NCBI GenBank assembly: GCA_015069615.1
Contig: SVIF01000001.1
Location: 62,001 to 126,000, forward strand
Length of the DNA: 64,000 bases
DNA from: Clostridiales bacterium
Lineage (GTDB): Bacteria > Bacillota > Clostridia > Christensenellales > Borkfalkiaceae
Direction: 5' to 3'
The position numbers and the translations under genes are program-made. Under the pieces are notes generated by a model. The model saw only the letters and a program-made list of their open reading frames with translations, ran no database searches and was not told where the DNA came from. This document shows positions 17,696-25,115 of the stretch, in pieces (the first letter of the stretch is position 1; the number at the start of each line of letters is the position of its first letter).

Positions 17696-17876
17696 TATAT
17701 ACTCCTTACCCGTATTCGGGCGGTTTTCGGTTTCGGGCGGAAGCGCACACGCGAAAAAGCGTGGGTGCGCCTTTGCCTTCCCGTCTATTATAAAGCAAAA
17801 AAACGGAAAAGACAAGAAAAGCAGGCAGTTTTTTTATATTTTCGGCTATTTTTTTCGGAAAACGGCTTGCATTTTT

Positions 17877-17905
17877 TTGACAACCGTCGCGCTCTGTGAT
17901 AAAAT
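17877..17905 (+). promoter_or_regulatory. Sigma-A promoter of asd
   Basis: TTGACA (17877-17882), 17-base spacer, TAAAAT (17900-17905), with transcription expected near 17913, 26 bases before the asd ATG. Confidence 0.85.
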
Positions 17906-17938
17906 ATTCACATCTTACTACATAGGAGCGAAACGAAA

Positions 17939-18946
17939 ATGAAACAATACAAAATTGCCGTTGTTGGCGCAACCGGTATGGTAGGTAGAAAGTTCTTACA
18001 AGTTTTGGAAGAAAGAAATCTGCCCGCTAGCGAATACTTCCTGTTTGCTTCGGAAAGAAGCGCGGGTAAAAAAATTACCTTTATGGGTAAAGAACATACC
18101 ATTATTGCGACCACCGAAGAAGAAATTGCTGCTCATCCCGTAGACATTGCTCTTTTTTCGGCAGGCGGCGGCACTTCCTTAAAGTTTGCACCCGTATTCG
18201 TAGCGAACGGCGCGGTTGTTATCGATAACAGCAGCGCTTGGCGTACGGACCCCGAAGTTCCCCTGGTTGTTCCCGAAGTAAACGCACACGCGCTTAAGGG
18301 CTTCAAGAAAAAAGGTATCGTTGCAAACCCCAACTGTTCCACCATTCAAGCAATGCTTCCCTTAAAGGCGCTTAACGATAAGTTTGGTATTGAACGCGTA
18401 GTTTATTCCACCTATCAATCGGTATCGGGTGCCGGTCAAAAAGGCTGGGAAGATTTGGAAAACGGCGTAAAAGGTATCGCGCCCCAAAAGTTCCCCTACC
18501 CCATTGCATTTAACTGCTTACCCCACATTGACGTATTCCTTCCCAACGGCTACACCAAGGAAGAAGAAAAAATGATGTTTGAAACGCGCAAAATTTTGGA
18601 AGCGCCCGATATGAAAATCACCGCTACCACCGTTCGCGTTCCCGTATTCAGCTGCCATAGCGAATCCATCAACGTGCAACTGAAAAAGCCCTTTGAACTT
18701 AGCGAAGTTTTTGCTGCGTTTGAAGAAATGGAAGGCTTAATCGTGATGGATGACCCCGCAAACAACGTTTACCCCATGCCTTGCATCGCCGTAAACACCG
18801 ATCCCGTTTACGTTGGTAGAATTCGTAAGGACGAAAGCGTGGAAAACGGCTTGAATATTTGGGTTGTTGCAGATAACATCCGTAAGGGTGCTGCAACCAA
18901 CGCCGTTCAAATTGCGCAAAAAATGATTGAAATGGATTTAATTTAA
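17939..18946 (+). CDS. asd: Aspartate-semialdehyde dehydrogenase
   Basis: 335 residues, normal length. It starts MKQYKIAVVGATGMVGRKF (NADP Rossmann fold), has the catalytic cysteine in ANPNCSTIQ and later the substrate-binding RVPVFSCHSE. It makes aspartate semialdehyde for lysine/diaminopimelate, threonine and methionine. It is a single-gene transcript: own promoter before and an intrinsic terminator just after. Confidence 0.98.
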   Translation: MKQYKIAVVGATGMVGRKFLQVLEERNLPASEYFLFASERSAGKKITFMGKEHTIIATTEEEIAAHPVDIALFSAGGGTSLKFAPVFVANGAVVIDNSSAWRTDPEVPLVVPEVNAHALKGFKKKGIVANPNCSTIQAMLPLKALNDKFGIERVVYSTYQSVSGAGQKGWEDLENGVKGIAPQKFPYPIAFNCLPHIDVFLPNGYTKEEEKMMFETRKILEAPDMKITATTVRVPVFSCHSESINVQLKKPFELSEVFAAFEEMEGLIVMDDPANNVYPMPCIAVNTDPVYVGRIRKDESVENGLNIWVVADNIRKGAATNAVQIAQKMIEMDLI

Positions 18947-18969
18947 TTACTAAGTAATTAGATCACTAA

Positions 18970-19005
18970 AAAAGGTTTTCCGCCACCCGCGGAAAACCTT
19001 TTTTA
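18970..19005 (+). terminator. Terminator of asd
   Basis: GGTTTTCCGC (18974-18983) pairs with GCGGAAAACC (18989-18998), then TTTTTT. A-rich bases in front make it work in both directions. Confidence 0.92.
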
Positions 19006-19027
19006 CAAATATACGGATAGGTTACAT

Positions 19028-20038
19028 ATGAATCGTTTTATAAAGATCTTTTGCATCCCACTTTATATTTTCTTCTTACTGATTCCGTATGGATGCAGTA
19101 GGGGAAATCCGCCAAACTTGCAAGCGCCCATCATACCGCCAAGCTGTTTACCAAGCACACCCATAAGTTGCGTGCCTAGCATACAAGTAAGCAGTACGCC
19201 CAGCACGTTACCAAGTATTATCCCAAGCAATTTACCTTCTATTACCGCCAGTGTAACGCCTTCAACCAACCCCAGCGTTACTCCCAGCACTTCTACAACC
19301 CTACCCGTTACGGATATACACGCTCTTACAGACAGCGTTTACACCGCGAAAACCGAACTGGTTTGGAGCGTGGCTCCCCCTTCCCCTTGTAATTCGGTAC
19401 AAGGCTGTTGCGTGGTAGGCGACACGGTGCTTTTTGCCGCTCAATACGTTTTGCCTTCGGGAGAAGAAAGGACAAGAATTTTGGGATACGATTTTTTTGG
19501 CAATAAAGTTGCCGAAAGCGATCTTTTAAGCTTAGAACACGCAAACGATTTTGCTTATAACGCCAACGACCACACCATTTTAGTAGCGCATTGTCAACCT
19601 ACGTATAACCGATATTCGGTGCTGAATGCGGATTCTCTACAAGTGTTATATAGCGGAACCTTGCCCTATCATTTTGCAAGCATTGCTTATTGCCCTGTTA
19701 CGGACGCTTACGTTTCCGTGCAAGGCGCTGGGGAATATTTGGATTTATGGATAGGAGATAAAACGCATCTTTTGCGCAAAGCGCAAACCGTACCCACGTC
19801 CATAACCCAAGGGCTTTACGTAGATACGCAAGGCGTTTATCACACGCGGTATAACCCCAATGAAATTTTAGTGTTTGACCGGGGGTTAAACTACAAGCGC
19901 AAAATTTATTTGCAGTTTGATTATCCCAGTTGCGAGCCCGAAAGTTTATTTATTTACGAGGACGAAACCTACGTTCTTTGCAACGTTTGGGGAACGGCAT
20001 ACCTATTCCGCTTAACATCCTTTACCCCTATTGGTTAA
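19028..20038 (+). CDS. Exported protein with Ser/Thr/Pro-rich stalk and propeller-like C-terminus
   Basis: 336 residues. A signal sequence (~1-24) ends IPYGC; the cysteine suggests a lipoprotein, but the lipobox is poor (Pro at -3). Residues ~28-100 are a low-complexity stalk of PS/TPS units (for example STPSTLPSIIPSNLPSI) with recurring Ser-Xaa-Pro spacing of 4-8 residues. Residues ~108-336 show repeated beta-strand pieces (TRILGYDFFGNK, FDRGLNYKRKIYLQF) like a WD/NHL-type propeller. No family recognised. It likely projects a binding or sensing domain from the membrane. Confidence 0.7.
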   Translation: MNRFIKIFCIPLYIFFLLIPYGCSRGNPPNLQAPIIPPSCLPSTPISCVPSIQVSSTPSTLPSIIPSNLPSITASVTPSTNPSVTPSTSTTLPVTDIHALTDSVYTAKTELVWSVAPPSPCNSVQGCCVVGDTVLFAAQYVLPSGEERTRILGYDFFGNKVAESDLLSLEHANDFAYNANDHTILVAHCQPTYNRYSVLNADSLQVLYSGTLPYHFASIAYCPVTDAYVSVQGAGEYLDLWIGDKTHLLRKAQTVPTSITQGLYVDTQGVYHTRYNPNEILVFDRGLNYKRKIYLQFDYPSCEPESLFIYEDETYVLCNVWGTAYLFRLTSFTPIG

Positions 20039-20049
20039 TCAAAGAAATC

Positions 20050-20076
20050 TATCCCCCACCACGGGGGTTTTCTTTT
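20050..20076 (+). terminator. Terminator after the stalk protein
   Basis: CCCCC (20053-20057) with GGGGG (20063-20067) around ACCAC, followed by TTTTCTTTTT. Confidence 0.8.
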
Positions 20077-20096
20077 TAAATTTTTTCTTTCCGCTA

Positions 20097-20125
20097 TTGA
20101 CAAGGCGCGGAATATTTGTTATACT
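20097..20125 (+). promoter_or_regulatory. Sigma-A promoter of the isomerase-family gene
   Basis: TTGACA (20097-20102), 17-base spacer, TATACT (20120-20125); AAGGAG at 20157-20162 then serves the ATG at 20172. Confidence 0.85.
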
Positions 20126-20171
20126 TAAATAGATTTTGATAAAACATCAAAAACATAAGGAGATTGATATT

Positions 20172-21593
20172 ATGTTGGTAAACACGAAAGCGCGCATTGG
20201 CGTATTTTCCATTGCGCTTGGGGCGTATCTTCCCCAATTCCCTTCCCTAGTACCCGAATTTGAAGCGCAATACGACGCGTTCAAAAAAACTTTGCCCGAT
20301 ACCGTGGAAATTATTGACGGCGGTTTGGTAACCACCAAGGAACAATCCATGGTTGCAGGGGATAAATTCCGCGCTGCGGACGTTGACCTTGTTTTCGTAC
20401 AAATGTTGACCTACGCAACTTCTTACAATATGTTGCCCGCAATTCGCGATTTGGACGTTCCCGTTGTACTTGTAAACGTACAAAAATTAAAAGCACCCGA
20501 TTACGCGAACACGGATATTCCCAAGTGGCTTGGCGAATTGTACGCTTGCGGTGCGGTTGGCGAAGCGGTTGCGGACTTAGAACGCGCAGGCAAACGCCAC
20601 GCGGTTATTACGGGCGTTGTAGAAGGGGGCGACCCTTACGTGCAAGCGGAAATTGAAGACTGGTGCCGCGCGGCGCAAGTTAGAAGAAGATTCCGTGATA
20701 CGAATATCGCGCAAATCGGTAGACCCTACCCCGGCATGATGGATCTTTACATTGACGAAACCAACCTATATAACCGTATGTATCTTTACACCAAGCAATT
20801 CGACTGGGAAAAGATGTGGGCGATTGCAGACGATATTACGGACGAAGCCGCTATCCGCGCGAAGGCGGAAGATATTATCGCAACCTTTGATATTGAAGGT
20901 GGCGCAACGGTAGAAACCGTTTGGGAAATGGCAAAATACGTAGTAGCCTTTGAAAAATGGGTGAAAGATGAACAACTGGGCTTAATCGCTTCGCACTACG
21001 ACGGGTTTGCAAAGGGCAAAGCAGGCGTTTTGGATTCCATGTTAATCCCCGCGTTCTCCATGCTGATTAAACAAGGTACGGCTTGCGCGGTAGAAGGCGA
21101 TATTAAGGTTGCTATGGCAATGAGTATTTTGAAAACCATTGCGGGCACTGGTCAGCTTTCGGAAATGTACTCCATTGACTTTAACGAAGATATTTGCATT
21201 ATCGGTCACTCCGGTTCGGGCGATGCGGATATTTCCAAGGAAAAGAAACCCACGATGAAAATCGTTCCCGTGTTCCACGGCAAAACGGGCGGTGGCTACT
21301 TAACGCAATTCTATCCCCCCGTGGGCGACATCACCTACCTTGCAATTACGCAAGACGGGGACGGCAACTTTAAGTTCGTTGTAGCGGAAGGCGTAAACGA
21401 AGAAGGCCCCATCTTTACCTTTGGCGATACCAACATGCGCACCCGCTTTTCTATCGGCGCACGCGAATTCTGCAACCGCTGGAGTGAATCAGGCCCCACC
21501 CACCACATGGCGGCTGCAACGGGTAGACACATCGATACCATTTTGAAAGTTGCTAAAATTTTGAAAGTTCCCTGCGAAATCATTTGCAGATAA
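20172..21593 (+). CDS. L-fucose/L-arabinose isomerase family protein
   Basis: The start is the ATG at 20172 (MLVNTKARIGVFSIALGAYLPQF) with AAGGAGATTGATATT before it. 473 residues, close to arabinose isomerases (~500). The fold matches the family: an N-terminal Rossmann-like part with VEIIDGGLVTTKEQS and DVDLVFVQMLTYATS, a middle acidic part, and a C-terminal domain with RFSIGAREF and the metal-type histidine pair GPTHHMAAATGRHIDT. Family enzymes interconvert aldoses and ketoses with Mn. The exact sugar is not clear. A GH38 mannosidase lay next to it before the island was inserted, which suggests glycan use. Confidence 0.75.
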   Translation: MLVNTKARIGVFSIALGAYLPQFPSLVPEFEAQYDAFKKTLPDTVEIIDGGLVTTKEQSMVAGDKFRAADVDLVFVQMLTYATSYNMLPAIRDLDVPVVLVNVQKLKAPDYANTDIPKWLGELYACGAVGEAVADLERAGKRHAVITGVVEGGDPYVQAEIEDWCRAAQVRRRFRDTNIAQIGRPYPGMMDLYIDETNLYNRMYLYTKQFDWEKMWAIADDITDEAAIRAKAEDIIATFDIEGGATVETVWEMAKYVVAFEKWVKDEQLGLIASHYDGFAKGKAGVLDSMLIPAFSMLIKQGTACAVEGDIKVAMAMSILKTIAGTGQLSEMYSIDFNEDICIIGHSGSGDADISKEKKPTMKIVPVFHGKTGGGYLTQFYPPVGDITYLAITQDGDGNFKFVVAEGVNEEGPIFTFGDTNMRTRFSIGAREFCNRWSESGPTHHMAAATGRHIDTILKVAKILKVPCEIICR

Positions 21594-21639
21594 GGAAAAA
21601 CAAACAAAATAATTACGGCGTTCCGTTTTGCGGAACGCC
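21542..21639 (+). repeat. 98-bp direct repeat, left copy (isomerase 3' end plus terminator)
   Basis: Covers the last 16 codons of the isomerase-family gene, its stop, the short spacer and the terminator stem. The right copy at 24933-25030 differs at three bases only. See the right copy and the finding on the island. Confidence 0.95.
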
Positions 21640-21646
21640 GTTTTTT
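21615..21646 (+). terminator. Terminator of the isomerase-family gene
   Basis: CGGCGTTCCG pairs with CGGAACGCCG (loop TTTTG), then TTTTTT. Confidence 0.92.
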
Positions 21647-21786
21647 ATTTCCTTCTATTATTATATTATTTTTTTCCATGGGTACCAGAAATATTTCAAA
21701 TCCGAGTAAAAATATTTCTTTCATCTCTTTATCCTATATCTTAAATACTCACTATAATAAGCAAATTAGTTCTATTCTGATTAATC

Positions 21787-22692
21787 TCAGCAGTTCCATT
21801 TCAAAATTCCACAATCTATTTTTATGGAATCATTATCATACTCTACCTCTTCAGTATAGATACTTCCCTTGTATGCAACTATATCAAAAACAAAATAAAC
21901 TTTACAATTTGTTTTCCAAACAGGAGAATGTTGTAAAGAATCGTTAATTAGAAAGGATTCGTGCAAATCATAGCTAGGGGTTAATATATTATTGCTATAA
22001 TATCTATATTCATATGTATATCCTTGCTCGTTTTCAATAACTATTTTTATACCATCTTTGTCGCGTATTCCGTCTATATCTTTAAAGGTATAATCAAATT
22101 CAAGATTAAGACCGCTTCCGTAATATCCTTGCACTATTTGACAATTTTTAATTTGTATGTTTTCCGATGAGGGAGAATATTTCTTCCGTTGCAAACTCGA
22201 TATTCCAAAAAATATCCCCGCAAATATTGCGCTTGCTGCAAAAATTATTCCTGAAAGCATTAAAAATCCAAGCACGTCTTCAAACAAAGTATCTACCACG
22301 TCTCGATAGTTTGAAGAAAAAATACATTGAATTATCCTAATTATAATCTTTATAGGAAGAATGATAGGACTAAGTAAGCAAACGAAAAATGCAAAAAATA
22401 AGCCACTGTTTTTACGTATAATTATATCGCCTTTGTGATCAAACCCCAATGAGTAAACAGCACGAGAGCAATATAAATCACTTTTGTAGTCTAATAATAT
22501 CACCACAAGAGCAACTGCCGCAACCACTAATATGAAAAGAATTGTTGCTAAAACGTGCAAACCGCCTATTTCCAACATTTTTTCATAATATATCCAACCT
22601 ACCATAAGCATTAAAGAGCACATAAGTAGATGAGGCAAACTCCTAAAGAACTCGTAAACAATGCTTTTTGCTACCGCTTTCAATATATCCAT
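21787..22692 (-). CDS. Unknown membrane protein in A+T-rich island
   Basis: 301 residues with strong hydrophobic segments at ~15-35, ~42-68, ~88-112 and ~135-165, then an extracytoplasmic-like domain (~175-301) rich in Tyr, Asp and Asn with probable beta structure (NLEFDYTFKDIDGIRDKDG). The codon use is A/T-ending, unlike the surrounding genes. No family recognised. It is the last gene of a minus-strand run starting in front of the LRR gene. Confidence 0.65.
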   Translation of the reverse strand: MDILKAVAKSIVYEFFRSLPHLLMCSLMLMVGWIYYEKMLEIGGLHVLATILFILVVAAVALVVILLDYKSDLYCSRAVYSLGFDHKGDIIIRKNSGLFFAFFVCLLSPIILPIKIIIRIIQCIFSSNYRDVVDTLFEDVLGFLMLSGIIFAASAIFAGIFFGISSLQRKKYSPSSENIQIKNCQIVQGYYGSGLNLEFDYTFKDIDGIRDKDGIKIVIENEQGYTYEYRYYSNNILTPSYDLHESFLINDSLQHSPVWKTNCKVYFVFDIVAYKGSIYTEEVEYDNDSIKIDCGILKWNC

Positions 22693-22773
22693 TGTTAGCT
22701 ATTTCCTTTTTAATTGTGATTCAAATTAGTAAATATTAACTATATTGTCTTTACTTTGACTACTCTACCAATC

Positions 22774-23889
22774 TTATTTAAATACCCCAATTTTAAATCC
22801 AGGGACATTTTTCAGATTTTCGCAATCCTTAAACGCGTAGTTGTCAATGATTCTTACACTGCTAGGAATTTTAACATTAGTTAAACTTTTACAACCACTA
22901 AACGCGTATGAGCAAATTCTCACTAGTCCATGGGGGAGTGTGATACTTGTTAATTTTTCGCAACCATAAAATGCAAAATCGTGAATGACTTTTACACTGC
23001 TGGGAAGTGTGATATTCGTTAGATTTTTACAACCTCTAAACGCATATTCGCTAATGCTTACTACGCCATCGGGAATTGTAATACTTGTTAGATTTTCGCA
23101 ACCACTAAACGCGTTTCTACCAATACTTGTTACACTATCAGGGATTGCGATACTTGTTAGATTTTCGCAACCACTAAACGCGGATCTACCGATGCTTGTT
23201 ACCCCATTTGGAATGGTAACTGATTTAATCCCCTTACAATCAAGGAAAAGATAATCATTAATAGATTTTGTGCCACTTGGAATAACAAAATCTCCCTCTA
23301 CTAATCGTTCGTTTATGTATAAATTTACTTTATGTTCAACTCCACGCCAACATTTAGCATTGCCAAGCGGTGTTGCCTTGGGCGCCCCAAAGTTCATTTG
23401 ATTCCATACATCAAAATCATTTACATATACATTTAACGATTTAGGTTCCTGTTTGTCCCTATCATGAGTATAACAAAGAAATGCTGCAAATTCAATTTTC
23501 GAAAGCCCACAACCAAGCCTAATTTCTTTTAAATTACTACAATATCTAAAGACGTCGCGTCCAATATACGTTACACTATCGGGAATTGTAATTTTTTCTA
23601 TATTGCTAGATGCAAAAGCTTCTTCATGAATACTTGTAATAGTGTTTGGAATAATTATATGAGTATAACGTGCACCCGACAACGCATCCTTTCCTATTTC
23701 GACAACTCTTTTCCCTTTAAACGTAGGAAAAATTTCGACCTCCTTACACTCATCTTTGGGCCATTTCCACCCAACAATAGCAATCTCATTCTTATTTTTT
23801 GTTGGTTTAAACTTAAACGCTTTTTTCATTAACTTGTCGCGTCTAGCTAATTCTTTTTTTTCTATTACTTGGTTTTTGAAATCTTTCAT
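22774..23889 (-). CDS. BspA-like leucine-rich-repeat protein without signal peptide
   Basis: The start is set at the ATG at 23889 (MKDFKNQVIEKKELARRDK) because TTAGGAGAG lies 6 bases upstream. 371 residues. After a basic N-terminus, at least nine ~23-residue LRR_5 units follow, such as LTSIAIPDSVTSIGRNAFSG and LTNITLPSSVKVIHDFAFYG; the final unit ends in a short tail. Such repeats occur in surface proteins of gut bacteria, yet no signal peptide or cell-wall anchor is seen, so the product may be cytoplasmic. The frame is open into a decayed relative upstream (23890-24356). Two internal repeats are near-identical, suggesting recent unit duplication. Confidence 0.85.
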   Translation of the reverse strand: MKDFKNQVIEKKELARRDKLMKKAFKFKPTKNKNEIAIVGWKWPKDECKEVEIFPTFKGKRVVEIGKDALSGARYTHIIIPNTITSIHEEAFASSNIEKITIPDSVTYIGRDVFRYCSNLKEIRLGCGLSKIEFAAFLCYTHDRDKQEPKSLNVYVNDFDVWNQMNFGAPKATPLGNAKCWRGVEHKVNLYINERLVEGDFVIPSGTKSINDYLFLDCKGIKSVTIPNGVTSIGRSAFSGCENLTSIAIPDSVTSIGRNAFSGCENLTSITIPDGVVSISEYAFRGCKNLTNITLPSSVKVIHDFAFYGCEKLTSITLPHGLVRICSYAFSGCKSLTNVKIPSSVRIIDNYAFKDCENLKNVPGFKIGVFK

Positions 23890-24356
23890 GCGTTTCTCTC
23901 CTAAAAATAAATGAACTTTAGAAATTAATAAATTACGCCAATTAACATAATCTATATAGATATTATAGTACTTTTTGTCGATTTTGATAAGAGCGAACCT
24001 GTGCCCCATGTACGCGTTATCACCTATACGGGTTAACTTGCTGTTTAAACCAAAGTTTACCGTGGTTAAGGAAGTGCAACCAGGGAATATATTATCTATG
24101 CTGGTTAACTGGCTATTTTCACCAAATGCTACCGTGGTTAAAGAAGTGCAATCAATGAACGCTCCCTTACCTATATTGGTTACGCTGTTGGCTATTGAGA
24201 TTTTTTCAATGTACTACAACGCCAAAACGTTTCCGGCTAGAGAAATGTAACGCCGTCAGGAATAGTAAACTCTGTCAGATTCTCCATCCTCACAACCGTC
24301 CCAAACATTTTTCGTTTCATCAATTTGTTTACTTTAAGTTTGTAAAAAAGTCCCAT
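23890..24356 (-). pseudogene. Decayed BspA-like LRR gene
   Basis: An ATG at 24356 with TAGGAGAAAG before it begins MGLFYKLKVNKLMKRKMFG and reads 39 codons into an LRR start (TEFTIPDGVTFL), then hits TAG at 24237. In another frame, after a second TAG at 24214-24216, LRR units resume: SVTNIGKGAFIDCTSLTTV, then LTSIDNIFPGCTSLTTVNFG. This frame runs without a stop into the intact gene. At least one frame change and two stops mark it as a remnant. Its repeat consensus (CTSLTTV.FG) differs from that of the intact neighbour. Confidence 0.8.
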
Positions 24357-24412
24357 TTTTTCTTTCTCCTATAAATTTATTATTAAAAAGCCTGTCGGAT
24401 ATTTTATTTATT

Positions 24413-24499
24413 TTACAACATCCGAACGGTGTAATCTATCTTTTTTCTGTTTGCTGTTAAAAAGGATTTTGCCTCTATCTCGTCAAAAACTAAATGCAT
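24413..24499 (-). CDS. Possible 28-residue small protein
   Basis: ATG at 24499, stop TAA at 24413-24415; the product begins MHLVFDEIEAKSFLTANRKK. GAAGGATATAAA in front gives a plausible ribosome site. It is the first ORF behind the strong leftward promoter at 24559-24587 that carries an operator in its spacer. It is acidic then basic, probably one amphipathic helix. No family recognised. It could be a real small protein, a leader peptide, or the stump of a larger gene. Confidence 0.45.
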   Translation of the reverse strand: MHLVFDEIEAKSFLTANRKKIDYTVRML

Positions 24500-24558
24500 T
24501 TTATATCCTTCTTTCCAATTTTTCGTATTCTTTTGAATCTTAACTATATCCCAATATT

Positions 24559-24587
24559 ATTATAGTAACAAATTTTGTTACTGTCAA
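24559..24587 (-). promoter_or_regulatory. Consensus leftward promoter with operator filling the spacer
   Basis: On the minus strand: TTGACA (24582-24587), 17-base spacer, TATAAT (24559-24564), all consensus. The spacer 24565-24581 is itself a palindrome (GTAACAAA, one base, TTTGTTAC). A repressor bound there would block RNA polymerase. The adjacent XRE gene is the obvious candidate. Confidence 0.85.
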
Positions 24588-24594
24588 GTCTTTT

Positions 24595-24611
24595 GTAACA
24601 ATATTTGTTAC
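24595..24611. promoter_or_regulatory. Second operator-like palindrome before the XRE gene
   Basis: GTAACAA and TTGTTAC (7-base arms, 3-base centre), matching the palindrome at 24565-24581 with a centre-to-centre distance of 30 bases (about three helical turns). It ends 9 bases before the XRE start codon, as expected for autoregulation. Confidence 0.75.
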
Positions 24612-24620
24612 AATTTATTT

Positions 24621-24830
24621 ATGATGTTATTTAAAGATAGATTAAAGGAATTACGGATAGAAAAGGGAATTTCTCAGGCTGACTTAGGAAAGTTGGTAGA
24701 TATTTCTAAAATGGCAGTTTCTCACTGGGAAAGCGGACACAGCGAACCCAGCATTGCACAACTAATTTCCCTTGCCCTGTTTTTTGATGTTTCCGTTGAC
24801 TATTTAATTGGAAAAACTGATTTTTTATAA
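24621..24830 (+). CDS. XRE-family (Cro/CI-type) transcriptional regulator
   Basis: 69 residues, essentially a single helix-turn-helix domain: FKDRLKELRIEKGISQADLG, then ISKMAVSHWESGHSEPS (recognition helix) and VSVDYLIGKTDFL. It starts at ATG 24621 or 24624; no Shine-Dalgarno is seen, so translation may be leaderless or weak. Two matching palindromes lie directly upstream and one sits within a divergent consensus promoter, so it most likely represses both itself and the leftward genes of the island. Family members of this size control phage, plasmid and island genes. Confidence 0.9.
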   Translation: MMLFKDRLKELRIEKGISQADLGKLVDISKMAVSHWESGHSEPSIAQLISLALFFDVSVDYLIGKTDFL

Positions 24831-24872
24831 GGAAAAACCAGATAAAAAAATTAAAAGCAATCCTAAATAAAC

Positions 24873-24918
24873 ACCCAGCCGCGCCCCGTTAAAATAAACG
24901 GGGCGCGGCTGGGTTTTA
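24873..24918 (+). terminator. Strong terminator after the XRE gene
   Basis: A perfect 18-bp stem (24873-24890 with 24897-24914) that is very G+C-rich, followed by TTTT. It stands out in the A+T-rich island. The rest of 24831-25115 holds the right repeat copy and the mannosidase promoter. Confidence 0.92.
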
Positions 24919-24932
24919 TAAGTTTGTGCCTG

Positions 24933-25030
24933 TTTGAAAGTAGTTAAAATTTTGAAAGTTCCCTGCGAAATCGTTTGCAGATAAGGAAAAACAAACAAAA
25001 TAATTACGGCGTTCCGTTTTGCGGAACGCC
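24933..25030 (+). repeat. 98-bp direct repeat, right copy
   Basis: Repeats 21542-21639 with three differences in 98 bases. It encodes the last 16 codons of an isomerase-like gene (LKVVKILKVPCEIVCR plus stop) without the rest of the gene, and the same terminator. Two of the differences give Val for Ala and Val for Ile. The non-coding part is identical. The A+T-rich block lies between the copies. Confidence 0.95.
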
Positions 25031-25046
25031 TTTTTTCTGTTTTCTA

Positions 25047-25075
25047 TTGCTTTTTGAATACAAGTATTATATAAT
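25047..25075 (+). promoter_or_regulatory. Sigma-A promoter of the mannosidase gene
   Basis: TTGCTT (25047-25052), 17-base spacer, TATAAT (25070-25075), then a ~35-base leader with ATGGAGAA before the ATG. Confidence 0.75.
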
Positions 25076-25115
25076 AAGAAAAAGCAAGTTACGAAGATAA
25101 AATGGAGAAAATATA

